Assembly: GCF_007992495.1 (NCBI RefSeq)
Contig: NZ_BKAJ01000091.1
Location: forward strand, 1 to 61,490
Direction of reading: 5' to 3'
Source of the DNA: Reyranella soli
Lineage (GTDB): Bacteria > Pseudomonadota > Alphaproteobacteria > Reyranellales > Reyranellaceae
DNA: 61,490 nt
The notes beneath the pieces were generated by a model. That model ran no database searches and was not told where the DNA came from. It saw only the letters and a program-made list of their open reading frames with translations. Position 1 is the stretch's first letter. Every line of letters begins with the position of its first letter. This document shows, one piece after another, positions 23,221 to 31,982 of this stretch. Both the position numbers and the translations under genes were made by a program.

Positions 23221-24003
23221 CTACTTTCCTTTCGGCGTCGCGGCCACGCCCGGCGCATGGTTGAGGATGGACCGCGTGAGCCCGCCATCGACCACCAGCG
23301 ACTGGGCGGTGATGTAGCTGGCGGCGGGGCTCAGCAGGAAGGCGATGACGTCGGCGATGTCGCCCGGCTTGGCGATCCGGCCGAGCGGCACGATGCCGGC
23401 GCGCGCTTTCGCGAGCTTCGGCTGGCTGTAGATCGCCTCGGTCATGGAAGTGTGCACGAAGCCGGGACAGACGGCGTTGGCGCGGATGCCGTCAGGCGCC
23501 CATTCCATGGCCATCATCTCGGTCAGCATGATCAGCGCCGCCTTGGCCGGGCTGTAGGCGCCGGTCGGAAGCTGCGGCATGACGCCGGACATCGACGACA
23601 CCATGACGATGGCGCCCTTGGACTTGGCGAGATGCGGGTGCGCCGCCTTGGCCAGCAGCCAGTTGGCGCGCAGGTTGATGTTGAACAGGCGGTCCCACGC
23701 CTTGACCTCGAGATCGACCAGCTTCGCGGGTGACGTGATGCCGGCATTGCCGACGATGGCGTCGATGCCGCCCATCGCCTTGGCGGCCGCGTCGATCACC
23801 TTGGCCGGCTCTTTGGGCTTGGCCATGTCGGCCCTGACCGTCTTCACCTTGCATCTCGCGCCGCGCAGCTCGCGGGCAAGCGCCTCCAGCTCGTCGAGAT
23901 AGGCCACGTCGCACAGCGTCAGTGCCTGGGCGCCATCGGCTACAAGCTTCACCGCCGTGGCGCGGCCGATGCCTCGGCTCGCGCCGGTGATCACGACCCG
24001 CAT
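23221..24003 (-). CDS. Short-chain dehydrogenase/reductase
   Basis: A classical 260-aa SDR with TGASRGIGRA cofactor loop at the N terminus, NAG motif (VGNAGITSPA), catalytic Ser in VMVSSMSGV and the YxxxK pair in AYSPAKAAL, ending in a usual VDGGLTRSI segment. The start at 24003 is preceded by GGGAGG; the longer frame to 24168 has no family likeness. The NAD or NADP preference is uncertain. The gene stands between amidase and LLM genes in a tight operon and probably oxidises or reduces an alcohol/ketone intermediate of the same pathway. Confidence 0.92.
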   Translation of the reverse strand: MRVVITGASRGIGRATAVKLVADGAQALTLCDVAYLDELEALARELRGARCKVKTVRADMAKPKEPAKVIDAAAKAMGGIDAIVGNAGITSPAKLVDLEVKAWDRLFNINLRANWLLAKAAHPHLAKSKGAIVMVSSMSGVMPQLPTGAYSPAKAALIMLTEMMAMEWAPDGIRANAVCPGFVHTSMTEAIYSQPKLAKARAGIVPLGRIAKPGDIADVIAFLLSPAASYITAQSLVVDGGLTRSILNHAPGVAATPKGK

Positions 24004-24016
24004 GTTCCCTCCCGTC

Positions 24017-25468
24017 TTATGGAACGGAGGGTGGCACGGTTCCCGGCTTGGGGTCGATGGGCAGGAGCTTGTGCAGGCCGACGAGATTTTCGTAGAGCGA
24101 CGCGGCCTGCAGCAACGCCGCCTCGCCGCGCGGCTTGCCGACGAGTTGCAGGCCGACGGGCCGGCCATACTGGTCGAAGCCGCAGGGCACGGCGATCGCC
24201 GGACTGCCGGTCACGGTGATGGCCGAGTTCAACGTCGAGCCGCCCATGTAGTTGTCGAGCTTCTTGCCGTTGATGGTGGCGGGCGCGCGCAGGTTGACGT
24301 CGAAGGCGCCCGTCGGCGCGGAGGGTGTGACCAGCAGGTCGTAGGTTTGGAAGAACACGGCCATGCGCCTGAACAGCGCGGCCCGCTCACGTTCGGCCCA
24401 GGCGAGCCGGCTGGTGGTCTGCTTCAGGCCGAGCTCGGTGTTCCAGATGATGTCCGGCTTGAACTTGTCGCGATGCTGCTGGATCTGCAGCTCGCGATCG
24501 ACGACGAACTGCTGGCTGCGCAGCACCATGAAGACTTCGTCAACCGGGCCGAAATCCGGCGACACCTCTTCGACGACGCAGCCGATTTCCTCGAAGCGCC
24601 GCACCATCTTCGACGTGACCTCGCGGATCTCGCGGTCGAGCTCGCAGATGCCGCCAAGGTCGGCCGCCCAGGCGATGCGCCGGGGCGCCGTCGGATTGGC
24701 CACCGCCGCGCTGAACGACACAGCAGGGGCATCGAACGTCATGGCGTCATGGGGGCAGAAGCCCGCCATGGTGTCGAGGAACAGCGCGAGGTCGGGCACG
24801 GTGCGCGCCATCGGCCCCTGCACCGACTGCGGCGACCAGAGATTGTTGGAGGTGCCGCGCGTCACGCGGCCGGGCGACGGACGCAGGCCGACGACCGAGC
24901 AATAGGTGCCGGGCCGGCGCAGCGAGCCGCCATGGTCCGAGCCGTGCGCCAGCCAGACCTCGCCGGTCGCCAGCGACACCGCGCCGCCGCCAGTCGAGCC
25001 GCCGCAGGTCAGCGAGGTGTTCCAGGGATTGCGCGTGCGGCCGAAGACTTCGTTGAAGGTGCTGCCGCCCGCACCGAACTCCGGCGTGTTCGACTTGGCG
25101 ACGACGATGCCGCCCTTGCGCTCGATGCGCTCGACCAAGGGATTGGACTTGGCAGGGACATGATCGGCGAAGATCGGCGAGCCGTAGGTGGTGCGCACGC
25201 CGGCGACGTCGGTCAGGTCCTTGATGGAAACCGGAAGGCCGGCCAGCCAGCCTGCTTCACTGGAAGCTTCGCAGGCCGAGCCCTGCATGATGCGTTTGGC
25301 GTGGTCGCGGGCGCGGTCGAGGCACAGGGTGGGCAGCGCGTTGACCGCGGGCTCAACCTCGGCGATGCGCCTGGCCGAGGCCTCGACGAGATCGAGGGGC
25401 GAAATCTCCCGCGTCCTCAGCCGCTTCACGGCCTCTACCGCCGTCATCCTGGTCAGTTCGCTGCTCAT
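24017..25468 (-). CDS. Amidase signature family hydrolase
   Basis: A 483-aa amidase-signature enzyme with the Ser-cisSer-Lys triad visible: K83 in LPVSIKDLTDV, cis-S158 in the GGSTGGGAVSLATG loop and nucleophile S182 in GSDHGGSLRRP. The usual substrate-closing C-terminal segment is present (GSPAIAVPCGFDQYGRPVGLQL). I chose ATG 25468 behind GGAGAGGAGC; the frame runs 35 codons further upstream without family likeness. It is a general amide or aryl-amide hydrolase rather than GatA, because no GatC or GatB gene is nearby and the operon is catabolic. It is the first gene of the minus-strand operon 25468-20539. Confidence 0.9.
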   Translation of the reverse strand: MSSELTRMTAVEAVKRLRTREISPLDLVEASARRIAEVEPAVNALPTLCLDRARDHAKRIMQGSACEASSEAGWLAGLPVSIKDLTDVAGVRTTYGSPIFADHVPAKSNPLVERIERKGGIVVAKSNTPEFGAGGSTFNEVFGRTRNPWNTSLTCGGSTGGGAVSLATGEVWLAHGSDHGGSLRRPGTYCSVVGLRPSPGRVTRGTSNNLWSPQSVQGPMARTVPDLALFLDTMAGFCPHDAMTFDAPAVSFSAAVANPTAPRRIAWAADLGGICELDREIREVTSKMVRRFEEIGCVVEEVSPDFGPVDEVFMVLRSQQFVVDRELQIQQHRDKFKPDIIWNTELGLKQTTSRLAWAERERAALFRRMAVFFQTYDLLVTPSAPTGAFDVNLRAPATINGKKLDNYMGGSTLNSAITVTGSPAIAVPCGFDQYGRPVGLQLVGKPRGEAALLQAASLYENLVGLHKLLPIDPKPGTVPPSVP

Positions 25469-25566
25469 CGCGCTCCTCTCCATCCCAAACCGCGAAGCCA
25501 CCTTTGCCGGACATTGACGAAATTGGCTATCCTGAAGGTGCGCTTCGAGCGCGACGGGGGAAACCA

Positions 25567-26841
25567 ATGACATTCAGACATCTGCGGACCGCGCTTCCTG
25601 CCGCTGTCCTGGCGGCGCTTGTCGCCTCGGCGCCGGCCTTCGCCGAGACGCTTGCGGTCACCGCGCCGGAAAAGGTCGGCATGTCCAAGGAAAGGCTCGA
25701 CCGGATCACCACGGTGTTCAAGGCCGAGGTCGACAAGGGCGAACTTCCCGGCGCGGTGATCGGCGTCGTGCGCAAAGGCCAGCTCGTCTATTTCGAATCC
25801 CTCGGCTACCGCGACCCGGTGGCCAAGGACGCGATGCCGGCAAATGCCATCTTTGCCATCGCCTCGATGACCAAGCCGATGGTGTCGATCGCGATCATGA
25901 TGCTGCATGACGAAGGCAAGCTGCTTCTGTCCGATCCGGTCGGCAAGTTCATTCCGGCGCTCGCCGACATGAAGGCGGGCGTCGTGAAGGGCGACACGCT
26001 CGAGACTGTCTCCGCGATTCGTCAGCCTACGGTGCAGGACTTGCTGCGCCATACCTCGGGCTTCACCTATGGCGGCCGTGGCGACACGCCGGTTCACAAG
26101 CTCTGGCCGGCATCGTCGGGCACCTCGGGCATGACGCTGACCCCTCAGGACTTCGTGACCACACTGGCAAAGGCGCCGCTGCTCTACCAGCCCGGCACCG
26201 TGTGGGACTACAGCCTGTCGGTCGATGCGCTCGGCCTGATCGTCGAAGCAGTGAGCGGCAAGCCGCTCGCGGCATTCCTGCAGGAGCGCCTGTGGACGCC
26301 GCTCGGCATGGTCGACACGGGCTTCAGCGTTCCCGAGGCCAAGAAGGCCCGCCATGCCCAGGCCTTCGCCAACGACCCGCGCAACGGCAAGCCGCAATTC
26401 GTCCTGCAGGCCGACGGCAAGCCGCTCAAGTTCGATTGCGGTGGTGGCTGCGCCATGTCGACAGCACCGGACTATCTGCGCTTCGCCCAGATGCTCGCGA
26501 ATGGCGGCATCCTGGACGGCAAGCGCATCATCGCGAACCGGACGCTGAAGATGATGACGACCGACCAGCTCGGCGCCGACGTCCGCGCCCGCACGACAAG
26601 CCCTGTCCTCCCCAAAGGCTATGGCTTTGGCCTCGGCTTTGCGGTGCGCACCCAACCCGGCATCGCCGCGTTCGCCGGCAGCGAAGGCGACTACTACTGG
26701 GGTGGCGCCTACGGCACCTATTTCTGGGTCGATCCGAAAGAGCAGCTGACGGCCGTTCTGATGGCTGCAGCCCCCGGCGAGATCCGCACCCAGAATTCCC
26801 CCACTCTGCGCAACCTCGTCATGCAGGCGATCGACCAGTGA
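25567..26841 (+). CDS. Serine hydrolase, class C beta-lactamase/esterase-like
   Basis: A 424-aa exported enzyme of the beta-lactamase/transpeptidase fold. Residues 1-26 are a signal peptide ending ASAPAFA. S100-M-T-K103 is the SxxK nucleophile motif, Y215 in WDYSLSVDALG supplies the second motif (YSL rather than the YxN of true class C enzymes), and GGAYGTYFWV stands where lactamases have KTG. The pattern fits EstB-like esterases and D-amino peptidases better than a resistance enzyme. The start follows GGGGGAAACC; an earlier in-frame codon at 25504 adds unrelated residues. It diverges from the amidase operon over a 98-bp gap and converges on the carboxyltransferase gene. Confidence 0.9.
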   Translation: MTFRHLRTALPAAVLAALVASAPAFAETLAVTAPEKVGMSKERLDRITTVFKAEVDKGELPGAVIGVVRKGQLVYFESLGYRDPVAKDAMPANAIFAIASMTKPMVSIAIMMLHDEGKLLLSDPVGKFIPALADMKAGVVKGDTLETVSAIRQPTVQDLLRHTSGFTYGGRGDTPVHKLWPASSGTSGMTLTPQDFVTTLAKAPLLYQPGTVWDYSLSVDALGLIVEAVSGKPLAAFLQERLWTPLGMVDTGFSVPEAKKARHAQAFANDPRNGKPQFVLQADGKPLKFDCGGGCAMSTAPDYLRFAQMLANGGILDGKRIIANRTLKMMTTDQLGADVRARTTSPVLPKGYGFGLGFAVRTQPGIAAFAGSEGDYYWGGAYGTYFWVDPKEQLTAVLMAAAPGEIRTQNSPTLRNLVMQAIDQ

Positions 26842-26846
26842 ACGCT

Positions 26847-28436
26847 TCAGATCGGCGTGATCGAGCGGAATTTGGGCGGATGATCGTGCGGGCGGCGCGG
26901 CTGCGCTGAATCGAGGATCTCGGCGAGGCGGCGGCGCGTGTCGCGCGGGTCGATGATGTCGTCGATGCCGAAGCCTTCGGCCGCGCGCAGGGCGCCAATG
27001 CGGGTGCGCGTCTCGTCGATCATCTGCTGGCGGCGGGCGGCGGGATCGGCTGCCGCCTCGTACTGCTTGCGGAAGGCGACGTCGATCGCGCCCTCGATCG
27101 ACATGGCGCAGATTTCGGCCGACGGCCAGGCGAAGCAAGCATCGGCAGAGAAGCTGCGGCCGCCGCACATGGCGAAGTAACCGAGACCATAGCCCTTGCG
27201 CAGCACGACGGAAACGCGCGGCACCGAGGCGTGGCCCCATTCGAACACCAGCTTGGCGCTGCGGCGGCCGAGGCTCGTCCGCTCCGCGCTCGAGCCGATG
27301 GAGAAACCCGGCACGTCGACGAACGAGACGATCGGCAGGCCGAAGGCGTCGCACAGGGCGATGAAGTGAGCGCCCTTGTCGCAGGCGTCGCTGTTGATCA
27401 TGCCGCCCAGCCGGAGCGGCTGGTTGGCGATGAAGCCCACCGGCCGGCCGCCCAGCCGCGCCAGGGCCGTGATCATGTTGCCGGCAAAGGTGGGCTTCAG
27501 CTCGAAATAGCTGCCGACGTCGGCGAGCTCGCGCAGCACCTTGCGCACGTCATAGGCCTTGCGCGTCGAGACCGGCACCAGGTCGAGGATCGAATCAGGC
27601 AGCTGCGCCAGCGGCCGCGGCTCGTCGACGACTTGCTGCGGCGCCCGCGCATTGCCCGGCAGATATCCGAGGAAGCGGCGCGCCGCGGCAAAGGCCTCGT
27701 CCTCGCTGTCGACGCCGAGGTCGGCGATGCCCTGGCGATCGACCTGCACCTCGGCGCCGCCCAGCTCCATGGCGTCTACCTCCTCACCGGTCGCGGCCTT
27801 CACCAGTGCCGGGCCGGCGATGCCCATGGTCGAGAGACCTCGCACCATGACCACGAGGTCGGCCATGCCGGCGTAGTTCGTCGGGCCCGCGAACCCTGCG
27901 CCCAGCATCAGCGCCACCATGGGCACCCAGCCCGAGGCGCGCGCGAAATTGTGGAAGGTGGCGTTGGCGTTGGCGAAGTGGCGCGCATCCTGGCCGTCCT
28001 GGATGCGATGGCCGCCGCCGTCGAGGATCATGACCAGCGGCAGGCCGCGCGTGATGGCGACCTGCAGCGCCCGCTGGATCTTGGCGCTTCCCAGCCGGCC
28101 GATGCTGCCGCCGTGCACCGAGAAGTCCTGGGAGAAGACCACGACCGGCCGACCGTCCACCAGGCCTGTGCCGGTGACCACGCCGTCGGCTGGCGAGGCC
28201 GTGCGCACGGGAAAATTGTCGGCGCCGATGCCGTCGTCCTCGGCTGTAACCAACCCGCCGACCTCGCTGAACGAGCCGGGATCGACCAGGCGCGCGATGC
28301 GCTCGCGGGCACTGAGGCGGCCGCGCTTGGCGAGCTTTTCCATGGCGCCCTGCCGTGCGGCGTCACTCAGCGTGTTGCGCACGGCGTCCACACGATCGAT
28401 CAGGTCGCGCATGGTGGGAGGATTGGTGGTCGACAT
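26847..28436 (-). CDS. Acyl-CoA carboxylase, carboxyltransferase (beta) subunit
   Basis: A 529-aa two-lobed crotonase-fold carboxyltransferase that moves CO2 from carboxybiotin to an acyl-CoA. The N-lobe has RLSARERIARLVDPGSFSE, FSQDFSVHGGSIG and LDGGGHRIQDG; the C-lobe has GFIANQPLRLGGMINSDACDKGAHF, FVDVPGFSIGS and the closing DIIDPRDTRRRLAEIL. Length and motifs match propionyl/methylcrotonyl/geranyl-type beta subunits. No biotin carboxylase gene is in the window; a lone 74-aa biotin carrier is encoded at 31758. The gene ends the operon TetR - acyl-CoA ligase - carboxyltransferase, 8 bp behind the ligase. Confidence 0.92.
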   Translation of the reverse strand: MSTTNPPTMRDLIDRVDAVRNTLSDAARQGAMEKLAKRGRLSARERIARLVDPGSFSEVGGLVTAEDDGIGADNFPVRTASPADGVVTGTGLVDGRPVVVFSQDFSVHGGSIGRLGSAKIQRALQVAITRGLPLVMILDGGGHRIQDGQDARHFANANATFHNFARASGWVPMVALMLGAGFAGPTNYAGMADLVVMVRGLSTMGIAGPALVKAATGEEVDAMELGGAEVQVDRQGIADLGVDSEDEAFAAARRFLGYLPGNARAPQQVVDEPRPLAQLPDSILDLVPVSTRKAYDVRKVLRELADVGSYFELKPTFAGNMITALARLGGRPVGFIANQPLRLGGMINSDACDKGAHFIALCDAFGLPIVSFVDVPGFSIGSSAERTSLGRRSAKLVFEWGHASVPRVSVVLRKGYGLGYFAMCGGRSFSADACFAWPSAEICAMSIEGAIDVAFRKQYEAAADPAARRQQMIDETRTRIGALRAAEGFGIDDIIDPRDTRRRLAEILDSAQPRRPHDHPPKFRSITPI

Positions 28437-28444
28437 GGTCTCTC

Positions 28445-30034
28445 CTAGCCGGAGGCTTTCGCCAGCCGCTCGCGGCGCACGCGAATGCCGGCGGCTTCGC
28501 GGTCCCAGGTGTCGGACGTGACACCGTCGGCGCGCAGCAGGTTCTTCTGCACCTTCTGCGTTGGCGTCTTGGGTAGCACCGGCAGCACGCGTACGTAGCG
28601 CGGCACCATGAAGTGCGGCATGCGCGGCACGAGGAAACCCAGCAACTCGACGGGATCGACCGCGTGACCTTCGATAGGCGCCACGACGGCCAGCACCTCG
28701 TCCTCGCCGTGCTCCGACGGCACCGCGACGGCGGCGGCCTCGCGCACCGCGGGATGCGCCATCAGCTCGGCCTCGACCTCGAAGGACGAGATGTTCTCGC
28801 CGCGACGGCGGATCGCATCCTTCAGCCGGTCGACGAAGAAGAAGTTGCCGTCCTCATCGCGGCGGAAGGCGTCACCGGTATGGAACCAGCCGTTGCGCCA
28901 GGCCTGTGCCGTGGCCTCGGGATTGTTGTGGTAGCCGTGATTCATGGTCCACGGTGTGTCGGCCCGCAGGATCAGTTCGCCGATCGCGCCCGGCGCCACC
29001 TCGCAATCGTTGTCGTCAACGATGCGGGCCTCGATGCCCTCGCGCGGCCGGCCGCAGGTCCCGCGCACCGCGGGATTGCGCTCCGACACCAGCGGCCAGG
29101 ACGTCTCGGTCATGTTGAAGGTCGTGTAGACGTCGACGCCGAAACGGTCGGCGAAGGCCTGGGCGTCGTCGCTGAGCGGCACCAAAACGACCTTCCGCAG
29201 CGTGTGCTGGCGATCGCCGGGGCCGGGCGGCAGCTTCAGCAGGAACGGCACCATGGCACCGAGCAGCGTCAGGCAGGTCGTGCCGGTGGCGCGCACCGTG
29301 TCCCAGAAGCTGTTGGTGTTGAAGGACTCGACCAGGGCGATCGAGCCGCCCTTGACCAGCATGCGATAGATCGCACCGGTGCCGCCAGCATGGAACAGCG
29401 GCAGGTTCACCATGTTGCGATCGTCGGCCGTCGCCGCATAAAAGGCATTGGCTGCCGAAGCCGCGTGGAGATAGGAGCAGAGGACGCCCTTCGACGGACC
29501 GGTCGTGCCCGACGTGTAGATCACCGACTGGGTATCCCACGGCATGACGTCACGCTCGGTTGGCGTCGACGCCTGGCCGGCTGCGCGCAGCGACTCCGGG
29601 CAGGTGACGGCGACGCGCCGTTCGAGCCGGCCGCAATCGATGACATCGAGGCGCGGCAGCAGGTCGGGATGGCCGACGATCAGTCGGGCGCCCGAGCTCT
29701 TCACGGCGTGTTCGAGGGTCTGGCCACGATAGGCGAGGTTCAGCGGCACGTAGATCGCGCCGACATAGTTGATGGCGAACCAGATGCGCAGGGCGTCCGG
29801 ACCGTTGGGCAACCATGTCAGCACGGTCTCGCCCTGTCGAACGCCTTCGCCCTGCAGCGCCGCCGCCGTCTCGCGCACGTGGTCGTACAGCTCGGCGTAG
29901 GTCCAGGTGGCGCCGGTATCGGCGAACTGCACGAACACCTTGTCCGGCGTCTCGCGGGCACGGCGGTCAAGCAGCGGCCGCAGGACGCAGTCCTCGGGCG
30001 ACGGAATGCGCGGATCGCGCCAGGTGGCAGTCAT
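28445..30034 (-). CDS. Acyl-CoA synthetase (AMP-forming ligase)
   Basis: A 529-aa ANL-family ligase that activates a carboxylic acid to its CoA thioester. Visible motifs: the P-loop YTSGTTGPSKG, the second motif YTTFNMTETSWP, GWFHTGDAFRRDEDGNFFFVDRLKD with the hinge Asp/Arg, and the C-terminal lysine region KTPTQKVQK. I chose ATG 30034, overlapping the TetR stop as ATGA, over a frame extending 43 codons into TetR. It works just ahead of the carboxyltransferase, so acid activation followed by carboxylation is the likely sequence. The acid is unknown; the acyl pocket resembles medium/aryl-acid or crotonobetaine-type ligases. Confidence 0.92.
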   Translation of the reverse strand: MTATWRDPRIPSPEDCVLRPLLDRRARETPDKVFVQFADTGATWTYAELYDHVRETAAALQGEGVRQGETVLTWLPNGPDALRIWFAINYVGAIYVPLNLAYRGQTLEHAVKSSGARLIVGHPDLLPRLDVIDCGRLERRVAVTCPESLRAAGQASTPTERDVMPWDTQSVIYTSGTTGPSKGVLCSYLHAASAANAFYAATADDRNMVNLPLFHAGGTGAIYRMLVKGGSIALVESFNTNSFWDTVRATGTTCLTLLGAMVPFLLKLPPGPGDRQHTLRKVVLVPLSDDAQAFADRFGVDVYTTFNMTETSWPLVSERNPAVRGTCGRPREGIEARIVDDNDCEVAPGAIGELILRADTPWTMNHGYHNNPEATAQAWRNGWFHTGDAFRRDEDGNFFFVDRLKDAIRRRGENISSFEVEAELMAHPAVREAAAVAVPSEHGEDEVLAVVAPIEGHAVDPVELLGFLVPRMPHFMVPRYVRVLPVLPKTPTQKVQKNLLRADGVTSDTWDREAAGIRVRRERLAKASG

Positions 30035-30663
30035 CGCAGGCTCTCCAGGCGTGACAGCAGGATGGCCTTGGAGCGGGCGAAGTCGGCGGCCGAGCGATCG
30101 AGCAGGTATTGGATGACGAGGCCACGCATGGCCGCGAGCAGGAACCGCGCCTCGCCCTCGCAATCGACGCGCTTCCCGATCTCGCCGGCGCGCCGAGCCT
30201 CGCGCAGATTGGCCGCCAGTCCCTCGCGCCAGCGTCCGGTGACGGCGGCGACATGCGGCTGCAGCTCACTCATGACGAACAGCGATTCGGTATAGACCGA
30301 GTACAGTGCGGCCGTGGAGATGGCGTCGCGATCGACACTCGCGAGATGGGCCTCCATGCGCAGCCGCACCGCCTTCATGCCGCTGGCGCCTTTCAAAACA
30401 CGGCCGATGTGCGCCTGGAACCATGCGTCCATCGCGTCGAGCAGCGCCGTGATCAGGCCGAGCTTACTGCCAAAGCGCTCAACCGGCAGGCCGCGGCTAT
30501 AGCCGGCAGCGACGCCGACATCGGCGAGGCTGGTACCCGAGACCCCGCGCTCGGCGAACAGCCGCGCGGCGGCGCGCAGCATGCGCCGGTCGGATTCCTT
30601 ACGACGCGTCGCTTGGGTGCGGCGCACCGGGGCAATGACAGTTTCGTCGGTCGATAGGTTCAT
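30031..30663 (-). CDS. TetR/AcrR-family transcription regulator
   Basis: A 210-aa repressor-type protein. The N-terminal helix-turn-helix is at about residues 27-70 (RMLRAAARLFAERGVSGTSLADVGVAAGYSRG...RFGSKLGLITALLD); the C-terminal ligand domain is helical with FLLAAMRGLVIQYLLDRSA. The start is preceded by AGGAAACCCGC. Twelve bases ahead lies a 28-bp palindrome (30676-30703), the probable operator. It would repress its own operon (ligase, carboxyltransferase) and the divergent Bug receptor/biotin carrier pair. The inducer is likely the acid or acyl-CoA of the pathway (inference). Confidence 0.92.
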   Translation of the reverse strand: MNLSTDETVIAPVRRTQATRRKESDRRMLRAAARLFAERGVSGTSLADVGVAAGYSRGLPVERFGSKLGLITALLDAMDAWFQAHIGRVLKGASGMKAVRLRMEAHLASVDRDAISTAALYSVYTESLFVMSELQPHVAAVTGRWREGLAANLREARRAGEIGKRVDCEGEARFLLAAMRGLVIQYLLDRSAADFARSKAILLSRLESLR

Positions 30664-30675
30664 GCGGGTTTCCTC

Positions 30676-30703
30676 GAAACTTGCTTGCTACCTAGCAAGT
30701 TTC
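30676..30703. promoter_or_regulatory. Probable TetR operator palindrome
   Basis: The arms GAAACTTGCT and AGCAAGTTTC are perfect inverted repeats of ten bases with an 8-bp spacer. The site lies between the divergent TetR and Bug-receptor starts, in a gap of only 77 bp, so a bound dimer would cover both promoters. A direct repeat TTGC-TTGC lies within the left side. Confidence 0.75.
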
Positions 30704-30740
30704 TAGGCTGTAATCAAAGCCACAAGAGTAAGAGGAAACG

Positions 30741-31751
30741 ATGACGGGACATTCGAAGCTGCAGCGCCGTCGCTTCATGAGCGCGGCTGCAGCAACCGGC
30801 GTGCTGGCGCCGACGCTGGTGCGCGCGCAGACCGCGCCGCCGGTCGGCGATTGGCCGAACAAGCCGGTGCGTTTCGTCTGCGGCTATGCTGCGGGCGGCC
30901 TCACCGACCTGTTTGCAAGACTCGCCGCCGAGCATCTGACGAACAAGTACGGCAAGACTTTCGTGGTCGAGAACAAGACCGGCGCAGGCTCGATCATCGC
31001 CGCCGACATGGTCGCGAAGGCAGCCCCCGACGGCTACACGATCCTGTTCACCAACTCGACGGCGATGTTCCAGAACCAGGTGATCTTCAAGAACGTGCCG
31101 TACGACACCGCCAAGGACTTCATTCCGGTCTCGATGCTGTCGGCCGGAAAGGTGCCACTGTGCATCCACAAGTCGGTGCCGGGCGGCAACGATCTCACTG
31201 CCCTGGTGGCCTACGCCAAGACGAACAAGACCAGCTTCGGCACAACCGGCATCGGTTCGCTGGCCCACGTGTTCTGCATGAAGCTGAACGACACTTTCGG
31301 CATCAACATGGAACCCGTGCACTATCGGGGCGAGGCGCCGATGTGGGCCGATCTGTCGGCGGGCGTGACGCAGGCCGCCTGTTCGACCCTGCAGGGAGCC
31401 ACCTCGGCGATCCAGGCTGGCAACGCGCGGCCGGTCGCCGTGCCCACCAAGACGCGCTCGCGTCGCCTGCCAGAGGTCGCGACGTTCTTCGAACAGGGCG
31501 CCACCCACCCCTACTTCCTGCTGGAGAGCATGGTGTGCTGCGTGGCGCCGACCGGCACGCCCGCGCCGATCGTCGAGGCATTGTCGGCCGGCATGGTGGA
31601 GATGAACAGCGAGCCGCGCATGAGCGAGTTCGTCGACAAGTTCGGCCTCGACAACGGCGCGCAGGGCCGGGCCGATTTCGCCGCCTTCATCCGCGACATG
31701 GGCCCGCTGCTGACGCAGGCGGTGAAGGATCTCAACATCGAGCCACAGTGA
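30741..31751 (+). CDS. Tripartite tricarboxylate transporter (Bug/TctC) receptor
   Basis: A 336-aa periplasmic binding protein. The leader contains a twin-arginine-like LQRRRFMSAAAATGVLAPTLVRAQ. The mature part has the Bug landmarks: WPNKPVRFVCGYAAGGLTDLFARL, ENKTGAGSIIAADMVAKAAPDGYTIL and YRGEAPMWADLSAGVTQAACS (ligand-loop Asp). It would present a carboxylate or acidic amide to a TctAB-type carrier. No TctA or TctB gene is present. It precedes the biotin carrier by 6 bp, and the shared operator implies that uptake is tuned with the acyl-CoA ligase/carboxyltransferase operon. AGGAAACG precedes the start. Confidence 0.92.
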   Translation: MTGHSKLQRRRFMSAAAATGVLAPTLVRAQTAPPVGDWPNKPVRFVCGYAAGGLTDLFARLAAEHLTNKYGKTFVVENKTGAGSIIAADMVAKAAPDGYTILFTNSTAMFQNQVIFKNVPYDTAKDFIPVSMLSAGKVPLCIHKSVPGGNDLTALVAYAKTNKTSFGTTGIGSLAHVFCMKLNDTFGINMEPVHYRGEAPMWADLSAGVTQAACSTLQGATSAIQAGNARPVAVPTKTRSRRLPEVATFFEQGATHPYFLLESMVCCVAPTGTPAPIVEALSAGMVEMNSEPRMSEFVDKFGLDNGAQGRADFAAFIRDMGPLLTQAVKDLNIEPQ

Positions 31752-31757
31752 GAGGCC

Positions 31758-31982
31758 ATGAACACGGTAACGATCAAGTCGGAGATCGCAGGCACGGTCT
31801 GGAAGATCGAGGCCAAGCCCGGCGATGCGGTGGAAACGGATGACACGCTGCTCATCCTGGAATCGATGAAGATGGAAATTCCAGTGCTGGCGCCGCGCAG
31901 GGGCTCGGTCGCCGAGTTCCGCGTCAGCGAAGGCGAGCCGGTGACCGAAGGTCAGGTCTTGGCGCTGTTCACGGCAGGCTGA
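31758..31982 (+). CDS. Biotin/lipoyl carrier domain protein (BCCP-like)
   Basis: A 74-aa stand-alone carrier with the biotinylation motif ESMKMEIPV; K38 is the target lysine. The rest is the flattened beta-barrel seen in biotinyl domains (IAGTVWKIEAKPGDAVETDDTLLILES ... VSEGEPVTEGQVLALF). It lies 6 bp behind the Bug receptor gene and its 3' end overlaps the convergent MFS gene by 14 bp. It would shuttle carboxybiotin to the carboxyltransferase at 26847. It lacks any biotin carboxylase in cis, so the carboxylase must be shared or encoded elsewhere. Confidence 0.9.
   Translation: MNTVTIKSEIAGTVWKIEAKPGDAVETDDTLLILESMKMEIPVLAPRRGSVAEFRVSEGEPVTEGQVLALFTAG

Noticed and set aside
25567..26841. Antibiotic-resistance beta-lactamase
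   Set aside because: SxxK is present but the second motif is YSL and the third is not KTG; context is catabolic. An esterase or peptidase is more likely.
28613..30295. 560-codon plus-strand frame opposite the acyl-CoA ligase
   Set aside because: The ligase P-loop and hinge motifs prove the minus strand.
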